From assembly GCA_017744735.1 (NCBI GenBank), contig JAGIAR010000006.1:1-64000 (forward strand): DNA of 64,000 bases, written 5' to 3'. The notes below the pieces were generated by a model. That model ran no database searches and was not told where the DNA came from. It saw only the letters and a list, made by a program, of their open reading frames with translations. Position 1 is the first letter of the stretch; each line of letters begins with the position of its first letter. Source of the stretch: Novosphingobium sp. (GTDB lineage Bacteria > Pseudomonadota > Alphaproteobacteria > Sphingomonadales > Sphingomonadaceae). Below, piece by piece: positions 35,435 to 44,415 of the stretch. Both the position numbers and the translations under genes were made by a program.

Positions 35435-35877
35435 CACGCAATTTCAACGGCTGGCACATGTTCGCCATCCTCTGCGCCTTCTTCGGCGTGGTGATCGCGG
35501 TCAACATCACGATGGCCACCTACGCTTCGACCACCTTCGGCGGGATCGTGGTCGAGAATTCCTACGTCGCGAGCCAGGAGTTCAACCGCTGGCTGGACGA
35601 GGCGAAGGCCGAGCGGGCGCTCGGCTGGCAGGCCTTCGCCAAGCGGACCGCCAGCGGCAAGGTCGAGATCGCGCTGACCGGCGCGCCCGCCGACGTGACT
35701 CTTGCTGCGGAGGCACGCCATCCGCTCGGCCGCCTGCCCGACCGGGCGCTGCATTTCGCCGCGATCGGCGACGGCCGCTTCCTGTCGCGCGAGAGCCTGC
35801 CCGCCGGCCGCTGGACGCTCCGGCTCGAAGCGCGTGCCGGGAAGCATGTCTGGCGCGAAGAGGAACCGATCCAGTGA
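35431..35877 (+). CDS. ccoH: FixH/CcoH family oxidase assembly protein
   Basis: 148 residues. N-terminal membrane helix (about 8-30: HMFAILCAFFGVVIAVNITM) followed by the conserved VVENSYVASQEFNRWLDEAK, the FixH signature, and a periplasmic beta domain. Needed for cbb3 complex stability. Overlaps ccoG and ccoI starts and stops by four bases each. Confidence 0.93.
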   Translation: MTRNFNGWHMFAILCAFFGVVIAVNITMATYASTTFGGIVVENSYVASQEFNRWLDEAKAERALGWQAFAKRTASGKVEIALTGAPADVTLAAEARHPLGRLPDRALHFAAIGDGRFLSRESLPAGRWTLRLEARAGKHVWREEEPIQ

Positions 35878-37994
35878 CCGCCCTCCCGCTGTCGCGCAGC
35901 GACGTGCCGGCCGAGACCGTGCTGGCGGTCCCGGGCATGCATTGCGCGGGCTGCATCGCCAAGATCGAGCACGGCCTTGCCGACCGGCCCGGCATCCGTT
36001 CCGCGCGGGTCAATCTCTCCGCCCGGCAGGTCAGGATCGCGCACGACCCAGCGCTCGACGCACGCGATCTGGTCCGCGAGCTCGAAAGGATCGGCTTCGA
36101 GGCCGAACCGCGCAAGGGCGCGCTGGCCCGCTCGCAGTCGGCGGCGAGGCCCCTGCTCGCCCCGCTCGCGGTCGCGACCTTCGCCTGCATGAACGTGATG
36201 CTGCTGTCGGTCAGCGTCTGGTCGGGCGCCGACGGCTCCACCCGCGCGCTGTTCCACTGGCTCTCGGCAGCGATCGCGATCCCGGCGATCGTCTATTCGG
36301 GGATGCCCTTCTTCCGCTCCGCCTGGGCCGCGCTCCGTCGCGGGCGGACCAATATGGACGTGCCGATCTCGATCGGCATCACCCTTGCCACCGCGCTCAG
36401 CTATTACGAGACGGTGACGGGCGGGCACGACGCCTGGTTCGACGGTTCGCTGATGCTGATCGCATTCCTTCTGGCCGGCCGCGCGCTCGATGCGATGATG
36501 CGCGACCGCGCGCGCAGCGGGGTCGATGCGCTGCTCGGCCATGCGCCGCGCGGGGCGATGGTGGTCGGCCCCGACGGCCGGCTCGGATGGGTCGCGGCCG
36601 AGGATCTGCGGCCCGGCACGGTGATGCGGCTCGCGGCGGGCGAACGGGTCGCCGCCGACGGGGCGATCCTGCATGGAACAAGCCGGTTCGACCAGGCGCT
36701 GCTCACCGGCGAGAGCACGCCGGTTCACGCCGGCGAAGGCGACAAGGTGCTGGCCGGAACGCTCAATCTCGACGCGCCGGTGGATGTGGCGGTGAGCGCG
36801 GCGGGGCAGGACACGACCCTGGCCGAGATCGCCCGGCTGATGGAAGCGGCGGCGCAGGACCGCTCCAAATACGTCCGCCTGGCTGACCGGGCCGCGCGGC
36901 TCTATGCGCCGGCGGTGCACACGCTGGCCGCGCTGGCCTTCGCGGGCTGGATGATCGCCGGCGCCGGCTGGTACCATTCGCTGGTGATCGCGATCGCGGT
37001 GCTGATCATCACCTGTCCTTGCGCGCTCGGCCTCGCGGTGCCGGTCGCGCAGGTGGTCGCGAGCGGAGCGCTGATGCGTGCCGGGATCATGGTCAAGGAC
37101 GGCTCCGCGCTCGAGCGGCTGGCCAAGGCCGATCGCGCCCTGCTCGACAAGACCGGCACGCTCACCACCGGCAGGCCGCAACCCGATCCCGCGGCGCTCG
37201 CGCAGCTTCCGCCGGAGGCGGCGTCGGTCGCGCTGGCGCTGGCATCGTACAGCCGCCATCCCATCTCCCGCGCGCTGGCCGCCGCGCTGACCGGGCTCGG
37301 CGTCCGCCCTGCCGCCCTCGACGACATTACCGAGAAACCGGGCACCGGCATGTTCGCGCGTTGGCAGGGCAGCGCAGTGTCGCTGCGCCGTCCCGAGAGC
37401 GCGAGCGGAATCGCGGTCACTCTGGATATCGCAGGGCAGCCGACCTGGCTGATCCCCTTCGCCGACCGCCTGCGGCCCGATTGCGCCGAAGCGGTTACGC
37501 GGCTCAAGGCGATGGGGCTCGACGTCTCCATCGTCTCGGGCGATCATGCCGCCTCGGTGGCACAGGTCGCGCGGGAGACCGGATTGTTCGCCCAGGCCGA
37601 CGCCAAGCCGCAAGACAAGCAGGAGCTGATCGGGCGCCTCCGGCACGCTGGGCGTAATGTGCTGATGGTCGGCGACGGGCTCAACGATGGTCCCGCGCTG
37701 GCCGGCGCAGACGTTTCGATCGCCCCCGGATCGGCGAGCGACGTGGGGCTGCAGGCGGCAGATTTCGTGTTCGTCCAGGAGTCGCTGCTCGCCCTGCCCC
37801 GCGCCGTATCCGTCGCACGCGCGACGATGCGGGTGGTCAGGCAGAACTTCGTGCTGGCGATCGGCTACAACCTGCTGGCGGTGCCGCTGGCGATGGCCGG
37901 GCTCGTCACGCCGATGATCGCGGCGATCGCCATGTCGGCCAGTTCGCTGGTGGTGGTCGGCAATTCGCTGCGGCTGGCGAGAGCGGTACGATGA
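35874..37994 (+). CDS. ccoI: cbb3-associated copper P1B-type ATPase
   Basis: 706 residues, GTG start at 35874 in a GTGA overlap with ccoH; no ATG precedes the conserved region. Order of domains: heavy-metal-binding domain with GMHCAGC (about 19-25), membrane helices, actuator LTGES, the ion path CPC in TCPCALG, the phosphorylation motif DKTGT, and MVGDGLNDGPAL. FixI/CcoI-type ATPases deliver copper to the b3-CuB site rather than for detoxification. The usual HP motif is present as SRHPIS. Confidence 0.96.
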   Translation: MTALPLSRSDVPAETVLAVPGMHCAGCIAKIEHGLADRPGIRSARVNLSARQVRIAHDPALDARDLVRELERIGFEAEPRKGALARSQSAARPLLAPLAVATFACMNVMLLSVSVWSGADGSTRALFHWLSAAIAIPAIVYSGMPFFRSAWAALRRGRTNMDVPISIGITLATALSYYETVTGGHDAWFDGSLMLIAFLLAGRALDAMMRDRARSGVDALLGHAPRGAMVVGPDGRLGWVAAEDLRPGTVMRLAAGERVAADGAILHGTSRFDQALLTGESTPVHAGEGDKVLAGTLNLDAPVDVAVSAAGQDTTLAEIARLMEAAAQDRSKYVRLADRAARLYAPAVHTLAALAFAGWMIAGAGWYHSLVIAIAVLIITCPCALGLAVPVAQVVASGALMRAGIMVKDGSALERLAKADRALLDKTGTLTTGRPQPDPAALAQLPPEAASVALALASYSRHPISRALAAALTGLGVRPAALDDITEKPGTGMFARWQGSAVSLRRPESASGIAVTLDIAGQPTWLIPFADRLRPDCAEAVTRLKAMGLDVSIVSGDHAASVAQVARETGLFAQADAKPQDKQELIGRLRHAGRNVLMVGDGLNDGPALAGADVSIAPGSASDVGLQAADFVFVQESLLALPRAVSVARATMRVVRQNFVLAIGYNLLAVPLAMAGLVTPMIAAIAMSASSLVVVGNSLRLARAVR

Positions 37995-38137
37995 CCGGGC
38001 TGCTGTTCCTCATCCCGGTCGCGCTCGGGCTGGGCCTGCTCGGTCTCGCGACCTTCTTCTGGGCGCTACGCAGCGGACAGTTCGAGGATCCGGACGGAGC
38101 CGCCGCGCGCATCCTGATCGACGAGGACGCGCCGTGA
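37991..38137 (+). CDS. ccoS: cbb3 oxidase assembly protein CcoS
   Basis: 48 residues. One membrane segment (about 3-24) and the conserved FFWALRSGQFEDPDGAAARI, the CcoS signature. Starts in an ATGA overlap with ccoI and ends in a GTGA overlap with the next small gene. Confidence 0.94.
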   Translation: MTGLLFLIPVALGLGLLGLATFFWALRSGQFEDPDGAAARILIDEDAP

Positions 38138-38358
38138 CCCGATTCCCGGCGCTGTTTTCCGCACTCGCCCTGCTGCCGGCGATGACCGGGCCTCTGCCGC
38201 AGTTGGTGCGCGACGGCAGCATCATCGTCACCCTATGCAGCGGAGGATCGATGGCCATTCCGCTCGGAAGTCGGGACCCGCCGCGGGGTACCCAGCCGTG
38301 CTGCGAAAAAGGCTGCCGCTCGGGCGAACGGCGCAGGCGGTTTGATCCGGGACAATGA
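38134..38358 (+). CDS. Small exported Cys-containing protein after ccoS
   Basis: 74 residues with a GTG start coupled (GTGA) to ccoS. Residues 1-20 look like a signal peptide or anchor (RFPALFSALALLPAMTGPLP). The rest holds LCSGGSMAIPL and a CC-x3-C group (PCCEKGCRSG) near a basic tail. I do not recognise a named family; the cysteines next to a copper-oxidase maturation operon make a copper- or redox-related role conceivable. The coupling to ccoS argues that it is a real gene; the hemN start follows 31 bases downstream. Confidence 0.6.
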   Translation: MTRFPALFSALALLPAMTGPLPQLVRDGSIIVTLCSGGSMAIPLGSRDPPRGTQPCCEKGCRSGERRRRFDPGQ

Positions 38359-38389
38359 GCCGGACGCCCGCATCGGCGAAACACCTTTC

Positions 38390-39703
38390 ATGTGGCCTTA
38401 TCATCCCGATCTGCTCGCGACCCCCGTGCCGCGCTACACCAGCTTCCCGACCGCTGCGGAATTCGCCCCCGGCATAGGTCCGGCGGATTTCGCCGGGGCG
38501 ATCGCCGCCGCGACCGGGGACGTGTCGCTCTACCTGCACATCCCGTTCTGCGAGAAGATCTGCTGGTATTGCGGCTGCAACACCGGCGCCGCGAACCGCA
38601 CGCACCGGCTCACCAGCTATCTCGAGAGCCTGCACCGCGAGATCGAGCTCGTGGCCGCACAGCTGCCCGCCGGCGCCCGGGTGCGGCGGATCGCCTTCGG
38701 CGGCGGCAGCCCCAACGCGATCGCGCCGGCGGATTTCATGGACCTGTGCGACCGGCTGGCGGCACACTTCCCGCTCTTCGACCCGTTGCTGTCTATCGAG
38801 CTCGACCCGCGCACGCTCGATGCGGCCTGGGCCACGGCAGTGGCCGAAGCGGGAGTTTCCCACGCCAGTCTGGGCGTGCAGACCTTCTCCCCCCGGCTGC
38901 AGGATGCGATCGGCCGGGTACAGCCCCTCTGCACGATCGACCGTAGCGTGAAACTGCTGCGGGACGCAGGGGTGACCTCGCTCAATTTCGACCTGATGTA
39001 CGGGCTCCCCGGCCAGACCATGCGCGACCTGGCCGAAACGCTCGATCTGGCGGCGCTCTACGGCGCCAACCGCATCGCGCTGTTCGGCTACGCCCATGTC
39101 CCGCATCTGATACCGCGCCAGCGGCGGATCGACGCGTCGGGGCTGCCCGACCAGGCGTTGCGGTTTCGCATGGTCGCCTTCGGTCACGACCGGCTGGTCG
39201 ACGCCGGCTACGAGGCCGTCGGATTCGACCATTTCGCGCTCCCGGGCGATCCGCTCGGCCAGGCGGCCACCGCCGGGCGGCTCCGGCGCAATTTCCAGGG
39301 CTTTACCGACGACGCCGCGCCGGTGCTGATCGGGCTCGGGGCCTCGGCGATCAGCAGCTTCCCGACGCTGCTGGCGCAGAACGAGAAGAACTCCGGCCGC
39401 TATCGCATGATGCTGTCGCAGGGCCGCCTCGCCACCGTGCTGGGCAAGCCTCGCTCGGCCGACGATCGCCGCCGCGGCGCGGTGATCGAGGACCTGCTGT
39501 GCCGCGGGCACGCGCAGATCGACCGGGCGATGTTCGAAAGCGCCTGGGACCGCCTGGCGCCCTATGTCGCTGCGGCGCTGTGCGAGATCGACAACCGCAC
39601 GCTGACGATCCATCGCGAAGGGCTGCCCTACGCGCGCAGCATCGCCGCGAGCTTCGATCCCTACCGCCAGCAGTCGCCGCGCCGCTTCAGCTCAGCGGTC
39701 TGA
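38390..39703 (+). CDS. hemN: Oxygen-independent coproporphyrinogen III oxidase
   Basis: 437 residues. The start at ATG 38390 places YHPDLLATPVPRYTSFPTAA, the usual HemN N terminus, at the beginning. The radical-SAM motif is CEKICWYC (CX3CX2C). FGGGSPNAIAP, SLGVQTFSPRLQDAIGR and NFDLMYGLPGQT follow, all HemN-specific. It makes protoporphyrinogen IX precursors for haem without oxygen, which fits its place after the micro-oxic cbb3 oxidase operon. Likely in the same FNR/FixK regulon; an FNR-like half site lies upstream at 38342-38355 but is imperfect. Confidence 0.96.
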   Translation: MWPYHPDLLATPVPRYTSFPTAAEFAPGIGPADFAGAIAAATGDVSLYLHIPFCEKICWYCGCNTGAANRTHRLTSYLESLHREIELVAAQLPAGARVRRIAFGGGSPNAIAPADFMDLCDRLAAHFPLFDPLLSIELDPRTLDAAWATAVAEAGVSHASLGVQTFSPRLQDAIGRVQPLCTIDRSVKLLRDAGVTSLNFDLMYGLPGQTMRDLAETLDLAALYGANRIALFGYAHVPHLIPRQRRIDASGLPDQALRFRMVAFGHDRLVDAGYEAVGFDHFALPGDPLGQAATAGRLRRNFQGFTDDAAPVLIGLGASAISSFPTLLAQNEKNSGRYRMMLSQGRLATVLGKPRSADDRRRGAVIEDLLCRGHAQIDRAMFESAWDRLAPYVAAALCEIDNRTLTIHREGLPYARSIAASFDPYRQQSPRRFSSAV

Positions 39704-39837
39704 AGCAAGCACCGAAGCCGGCCCCGCCGCGCCATCCCGATCCCCTGCGAAGGTGGGGTCTTGGGCAACCGGACCTGCGGCCCGCCCTCCTGAAATTCAC
39801 ACCGTCGCGGGGGCCGCTACGCCCCCGTAAGACAGCC

Positions 39838-39867
39838 AAAAAAATGAGCCCGGCAAGGCCGGGCTCA
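39838..39867 (-). terminator. Rho-independent terminator of the dioxygenase operon
   Basis: On the minus strand a perfect 10-base stem (TGAGCCCGGC / GCCGGGCTCA, 39845-39867) with a 3-base loop is followed by seven T residues (A-run at 39838-39844 on the plus strand). It lies 31 bases after the carotenoid-oxygenase stop. The 39704-39837 stretch between it and hemN also holds a short GGGGGC/GCCCCC hairpin near 39810-39826 without a T-run, which might serve hemN weakly. Confidence 0.88.
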
Positions 39868-39897
39868 GTTGGAGGGAAACCGCTGACGGCGGCAACA

Positions 39898-41355
39898 TCA
39901 GGCGGCCAGCAAAGCGCCGGCGGCCCAATTTCCATGCAACCCCTGGCGCAGGCGGATCGGGAGTTTCGCCCGCACCAGGGGCCCCTTCGCCACGTCGAGC
40001 GCGTCGAAGATGCAAAGATCGGAATAGTTGGTGACATGGTTGTCGACGAGCGCGACCAGCCAGCCGTCGCCCTCGGGCGCATCGGCCGAGCGCGGGATGA
40101 AGCAGGGCTCCTGCAGCGAGCCGTCGGGCCCGCACCACCAGCTCTGCTCGGTTCCGCTCACCACGTCGAAATGGGTCAGCGAGTTGATCACCCCGGCGAA
40201 GGGTCCCGGCGGGCCGTTGTAGGGCTTTTCGAGATCGTAAGTGATCATCCAGCCGTGGCGATAGGGCTTGCCGGCCATCCGGTCGTCGATCCGCGGGAAC
40301 TCGCCCGGCGCCTTGCCGAGCAGGGTGATGCTCTCGACCGTGTCGCTGTTGGACATCAGGTCCACGGTGAAACGCGACAGCTCGGTCATCGCCAGCTCGG
40401 AATCGAACGGCGCGCCGTCCTTGTCGGGGAAGAACGGCAGGCTGCCGATCTTCGACACCGGGGTGTCGAGATGGATCTTGGTCCCTTCCTGGAACGCGTT
40501 CATCACGTGGCAGCTGCACACCGCCGGATCCTGCTTGAACCAGCGCATGTCGCTGCCGTCGCCGTCACGCCGCATCACCCCGATGTAGGAGGGCAGGCTG
40601 CGGTCGTAATAGAAATGCGGCCGGTCCTGTTCGAGTACCGACATGTCGGAACTGTAGGGCGAAACCGGGACAACCACGTAATCGCCGGCGATGCAGAAAT
40701 CGTGCAGCATCGTGTAATAGGGCACTTCGAACTCCGCCCGGCGGACGATATAGCCGCCCGGCGTCAGTTCGAAATAGGTCGCATCCCGGCTGAGGTCGCC
40801 CTTGGCGGCATAGCTGATGTTGCACAGATTGCCGGTGTCAGGATCGATCTTCGGATGCGCGCCGAAGGTCCGCAGGGTCATCTCGCCGTCGAAATCGGTA
40901 TAGCCTTCGGTTTCGAGCGAAAGCTTGTCCATCGCGAGACAGGGGCTGTCCTCCTTCATCGCGAGCAGCTTGTCGTTGAACACCAGCACATTGGTGTTCG
41001 CCGTGCCGCGATGCTGGCCGAGGACCGAGGGATCGTCGGTCAGCGGGTTGCGATAGGATCCGAACAGCGCGCGCCCGGCGGCGTTCTCCAGCTTCCACTT
41101 GTCGGTCTTGGCGTAGCGCTGGCGGAACGAGATGCGCCCGTCCTTGACGCGGAACATCGTGACCATGCCGTCGCCGTTGAAGAACTGGTCGCCCGGCTTG
41201 CGCGGCGCAAACTGCGGATCGGGATGCACGCGGTAGAACGCGCCGTCCATCTCCGGCGGAAGCTCACCCTCGATCTCGAGATCGGCGATGTCGCCTTCGA
41301 GGCGGACGAGCCGCAGCACGTCCTCGTAAATCGGTTCTTTGGGAAAATGGACCAT
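39898..41355 (-). CDS. Carotenoid/lignostilbene-type cleavage dioxygenase
   Basis: 485 residues, the length of bacterial lignostilbene-alpha,beta-dioxygenases. The four iron-ligand histidines of the seven-bladed propeller are at His167 (FGAHPKID), His218 (TMLHDF), His283 (SCHVMNAF) and His474 (GLHGNW). GDGMVTMFRV near residue 62 and HGWMITYDLEKP are further family motifs. Because it follows ligA and ligB by 12 bases in one operon with its own terminator, cleavage of a lignin-derived stilbene to aromatic aldehydes is the most likely role; cleavage of an apocarotenoid is the alternative. Confidence 0.9.
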   Translation of the reverse strand: MVHFPKEPIYEDVLRLVRLEGDIADLEIEGELPPEMDGAFYRVHPDPQFAPRKPGDQFFNGDGMVTMFRVKDGRISFRQRYAKTDKWKLENAAGRALFGSYRNPLTDDPSVLGQHRGTANTNVLVFNDKLLAMKEDSPCLAMDKLSLETEGYTDFDGEMTLRTFGAHPKIDPDTGNLCNISYAAKGDLSRDATYFELTPGGYIVRRAEFEVPYYTMLHDFCIAGDYVVVPVSPYSSDMSVLEQDRPHFYYDRSLPSYIGVMRRDGDGSDMRWFKQDPAVCSCHVMNAFQEGTKIHLDTPVSKIGSLPFFPDKDGAPFDSELAMTELSRFTVDLMSNSDTVESITLLGKAPGEFPRIDDRMAGKPYRHGWMITYDLEKPYNGPPGPFAGVINSLTHFDVVSGTEQSWWCGPDGSLQEPCFIPRSADAPEGDGWLVALVDNHVTNYSDLCIFDALDVAKGPLVRAKLPIRLRQGLHGNWAAGALLAA

Positions 41356-41367
41356 TGGGCGCTCCTC

Positions 41368-42222
41368 TCAAGCGGGCAGGAATTCGCGATTCTCGAACAG
41401 GGCGGTGGCTGCCGCGGTGTTCGAGATCGGCACGTGATAATTGGATGCGAGTTCGACCACGTCGCCGGTCAGGGCGCCGCGCGCGGCGAGCCAGTTGAGG
41501 ATTTCGACCCCCTGGCTCCCGGCGAGCTCGACGATGTCGAGCGAATCGTGGCGCAGCAGCGCCTCCGGGTTCGGCCCGATATTGTTCAGGCAGAAGCGGT
41601 CGTAATCGGTGTTGATGAAGCCCGCGCGCTTGCCTTCGAGCTGGTGCGACAGGCCGCCGGTGCCCATCACCAGAATCTTCTCGTCGCCCTTCCAGCTCCG
41701 CAGCGCGCGGCCCACCGCCCGGCCCAGTTCGAGGCAGCGCTTCGGGCTGGGCAGCGGGTGCTGCACGGTGTTGATGCAGATCGGAACCAGCTTGACCGGC
41801 CAGGCCTTGGCATCGGGCCAGCACAGCTCGAACGGCACCGCGACCGCGTGATCCACCGTCATCGACTGGCAGGTGACCGGATCGAACTCGCTCGCCACCA
41901 CCTGCTCGATGATATGCCACGAGAGGTCCGGATGGCCGGGATAGGGCTTGTATCCGCCGATCCCCCAGCCTTCGTCCTCGTGACGATATTCGGGCGCCGC
42001 GCCGATCGCGAAGGTCGGCATCTTGTCGAGGAAGAAATTGAGCCCGTGGTCGTTGTAGAATACCACCGCGACGTCGGGCCGGCGCTGCTCCAGCCAGCGG
42101 TGCACGGGAATGAAACCGTCGAAGAACGGTTTCCAGTAGGGATCGTCCTGCAACCCCTTGGCGATCGCGGCACCGATCCCGGGCACGTGGCTGGTGAACA
42201 ACCCGCCGACGATCTCGCTCAT
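41368..42222 (-). CDS. ligB: Class III extradiol dioxygenase catalytic subunit (LigB type)
   Basis: 284 residues. The Fe(II) ligands of LigB-type enzymes are visible at His12 (TSHVPGIG), His59 (YNDHGLNFF) and Glu240, with the catalytic base His193 (GGLSHQLEG). The length and the separate alpha subunit gene just upstream fit protocatechuate 4,5-dioxygenase; gallate or related catechol carboxylates are alternatives. It opens the ring at the meta position. ATGA overlap with ligA. Confidence 0.92.
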   Translation of the reverse strand: MSEIVGGLFTSHVPGIGAAIAKGLQDDPYWKPFFDGFIPVHRWLEQRRPDVAVVFYNDHGLNFFLDKMPTFAIGAAPEYRHEDEGWGIGGYKPYPGHPDLSWHIIEQVVASEFDPVTCQSMTVDHAVAVPFELCWPDAKAWPVKLVPICINTVQHPLPSPKRCLELGRAVGRALRSWKGDEKILVMGTGGLSHQLEGKRAGFINTDYDRFCLNNIGPNPEALLRHDSLDIVELAGSQGVEILNWLAARGALTGDVVELASNYHVPISNTAAATALFENREFLPA

Positions 42223-42593
42223 GCTGCGGCCCTCCGTTCGGTGACCGCGTGGGCGAGCAGGCCCGCCTTGAAGTCCTCGACCGCCATGCCGGTCTGGAGC
42301 GCGCCGAGATCCTGCACGTTGAGCCCGAAGATCCCGGCGAGCTTCGCCAGGTAATAGACATTGCCGCCGGCCGCGATCATCGCGGGCACGTCGCGCCGGC
42401 GCACCGCGTCGAGCTGTTCGGGCGAGAGCCGGAAGCGGGCCATATAGGCCTCCTCGTCGGCGACGAAGGCCGCGCGCTTGTCGGCGTCGTTGAACGAATA
42501 GCACATCGCGTTGAGCGCATAGCCGCGCTGGGCGCTGTGGCCGTCGAACACCGGGGTCCCCGGAATTACGCGGCGTTCGGTGGGGTCGGACAT
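42219..42593 (-). CDS. ligA: Protocatechuate 4,5-dioxygenase alpha subunit (LigA type)
   Basis: 124 residues. Shows the LigA helical pattern: RGYALNAMCYSFNDADKRAA, EAYMARFRLSPEQLDAVRRR, and GGNVYYLAKLAGIFGLNVQD. It covers the active site of LigB. First gene of the ligA-ligB-dioxygenase operon; the promoter should lie in 42594-42730, where I see no distinct operator. Confidence 0.93.
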   Translation of the reverse strand: MSDPTERRVIPGTPVFDGHSAQRGYALNAMCYSFNDADKRAAFVADEEAYMARFRLSPEQLDAVRRRDVPAMIAAGGNVYYLAKLAGIFGLNVQDLGALQTGMAVEDFKAGLLAHAVTERRAAA

Positions 42594-42730
42594 GACAATC
42601 TCCGTCGGCTCGAGCAGTCTTCCTGCTCCGAACCCGGCGGCGGAACATTGTCCCCGATCAAATTATTGCGAAGAGTGGTTTTCGTCCGCCTAGCCCGCCG
42701 CCGCAACGGCGCGTGCGGGTCCCACCTGCA

Positions 42731-43114
42731 TCAGGGAGCGGCGCAAGGGCTCTGGCAGGTGCCGATCAGCCGCTCGACCACGCGCAGCAGCTCGACGTCG
42801 TGATAGGGCTTGGTGATCAGCTCGTCGGCGGCGTCCATCCGGTCGGGCCGAAGATGCGCGGAAGATATCAGCACCTGGCCGGCGGGGCAGCGCTCCTTCC
42901 AGCCTGCCGCGAGATCGAGCCCGCTCAGCGTACCGGGCATCTTTATGTCGGTAATCAGCAGGTCGAACGCACCATCGGCCTGCACGATCGCGAAGCCTTC
43001 GTCGCCGGTGCCGGCCTCCACCACCTCGTAGCCCGCGTCGCGAAGCGCGTCGGCATGCAGGATGCGGATCAGCCATTCATCTTCGACAAACAGGATCCTC
43101 TTTCTCGTCGTCAC
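42731..43114 (-). CDS. Single-domain response regulator
   Basis: 127 residues, one receiver domain and no output domain. Acidic pocket in LFVEDEW, phospho-acceptor Asp56 in LLITDIKMPG, and Lys in LITKPYHD. Probably a phosphate sink or a regulator of the kinases encoded upstream on the same strand (43256-49235), but it is separated from them by 141 bases. That gap holds an AT-containing hairpin (43188-43212) without a T-run. Confidence 0.88.
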   Translation of the reverse strand: MTTRKRILFVEDEWLIRILHADALRDAGYEVVEAGTGDEGFAIVQADGAFDLLITDIKMPGTLSGLDLAAGWKERCPAGQVLISSAHLRPDRMDAADELITKPYHDVELLRVVERLIGTCQSPCAAP

Positions 43115-43255
43115 GGTGGTTCGCCATATACCCGGTTAAGAAAAGCCCGCTCGCACCCTTAAACAATCGATGGCTGATTGGGTCCCCCGATTTTTGTCGC
43201 AAGCGAAAATCGCTCGGCTTGTTGCTTCATGCATCCCACCCGCGCCGACACTGCG

Positions 43256-44413
43256 CTAGGCGGGTTCGTCATCCGCGGGCAGGCGCGGCAGGCGCACCTC
43301 GAACACGCTGCCTTCGCCGGGCGTGCTGCGCTTGAGCCTGATCGTCCCCTGGTGGAGCTCCACCAGCTGCTTGACCAGCGCAAGCCCGATCCCGAGCCCC
43401 TCCTCGGCCCGGTCCTCCGCATCGTGCACCTGGGTGAAGATGTCGAAAATCGCCGCCTGCTTGTCTTCCGGAATCCCCAGACCCGTATCGGACACCTCGA
43501 TCGCCACGAATTCGCCGGCGGGCCGCACGGCCAGGCCGATCTCGCGGCCTTCGGGCGTGTATTTCACCGCGTTGCTGAGCAGATTGCTGACGATCTGCAC
43601 GAGCCGGGCGTAATCCGCCTCGAGCCAGATCGGCTCTGCCGGAACGTCGACCTCAAGCCGGTGGCGAGCCGCTTCGATCATGTGGCCGAGGGTTTCGGTG
43701 GTGAATGCCAGCGCCTCCTGCAGCCGGACCCGTTCCTTCCTGAGCGATATCTTGCCCTGATCGATGCGCGAAATGTCGAGCAAATCCTCGACCAGCCGCG
43801 AGAGGTGCCGCACATGGCGGCGCATCTGCTCGCGCACCGCAGCGGCGGCTGCGGCATCGTTGCGCCGCTCGATCAGATCAAGCCCTGCCCCGAGCGCAGC
43901 GATGGGATTGCGCAACTCATGACCCAGCACCGCGAGGAATTCGTTCTTGCGCCGGTCCACCGATTGCTGGGCCTGCGTCAGGATCGCGAGCTCGTCGCGC
44001 TGGGACACGATCTGCTGCCGCTGACGGAAGAGATCGAAGAAGACCTCCGCCTTGGAGCGCAGGATATCGGCCTCGAGCGGCTTCTGGATGAAGTCGACCG
44101 CGCCTGCCTCATAGCCCCGGAAGCGGCGGCCTGCGTCCGCCGTGCCCGCGGTGAGGAAGATGATCGGGACATGGCGGGTCCGTTCGCTGGCGCGCATGAA
44201 CTCGGCAAGCTCGAACCCGTCCATCCCCGGCATCTGCACGTCGAGCAGCGCCAGCGCGACATCGTGCCGCAAAAGCAGTTCGAGCGCTTCCTCGCCCGAA
44301 TGCGCCTTGAGGAAGGTCAGACCGTCCCGGCGCAGCAGGGCTTCGAGCGCGACCAGATTCTCGTCGAGATCGTCGACCAGCAGGCAGGGGACGGGATCGT
44401 TCGCGGGTGCCAT
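43256..44413 (-). CDS. Receiver-histidine kinase hybrid
   Basis: 385 residues. An N-terminal receiver (about 9-125, Asp58 in LALLDVQMPGMDG) precedes a short coiled coil (about 128-155) and a kinase core with H-box His165 (LAVLGHELRNP), N-box NLLSNAVKYTPEG, and G-boxes DTGLGIPEDKQ and GLGIGLALVKQL. The order (receiver first) suggests a kinase switched by phosphorylation. Start ATG 44413; a GTG six bases upstream would make a GTGA overlap with cheB and add two residues. No membrane segment, so cytosolic. Confidence 0.9.
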   Translation of the reverse strand: MAPANDPVPCLLVDDLDENLVALEALLRRDGLTFLKAHSGEEALELLLRHDVALALLDVQMPGMDGFELAEFMRASERTRHVPIIFLTAGTADAGRRFRGYEAGAVDFIQKPLEADILRSKAEVFFDLFRQRQQIVSQRDELAILTQAQQSVDRRKNEFLAVLGHELRNPIAALGAGLDLIERRNDAAAAAAVREQMRRHVRHLSRLVEDLLDISRIDQGKISLRKERVRLQEALAFTTETLGHMIEAARHRLEVDVPAEPIWLEADYARLVQIVSNLLSNAVKYTPEGREIGLAVRPAGEFVAIEVSDTGLGIPEDKQAAIFDIFTQVHDAEDRAEEGLGIGLALVKQLVELHQGTIRLKRSTPGEGSVFEVRLPRLPADDEPA

Positions 44414-44415
44414 GG

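Noticed and set aside
38342..38355. FNR-like TTGAT-N4-GACAA before hemN
   Set aside because: Only three of five bases of the second half-site match, and it overlaps the end of the small ORF after ccoS. Not strong enough to call, though similar to the imperfect site at 30402-30415.
43188..43212. CGATTTT/AAAATCG hairpin between the single receiver and the receiver-kinase genes
   Set aside because: Seven-base AT-containing stem but no T-run on either strand and G-rich flank; cannot be called a terminator.
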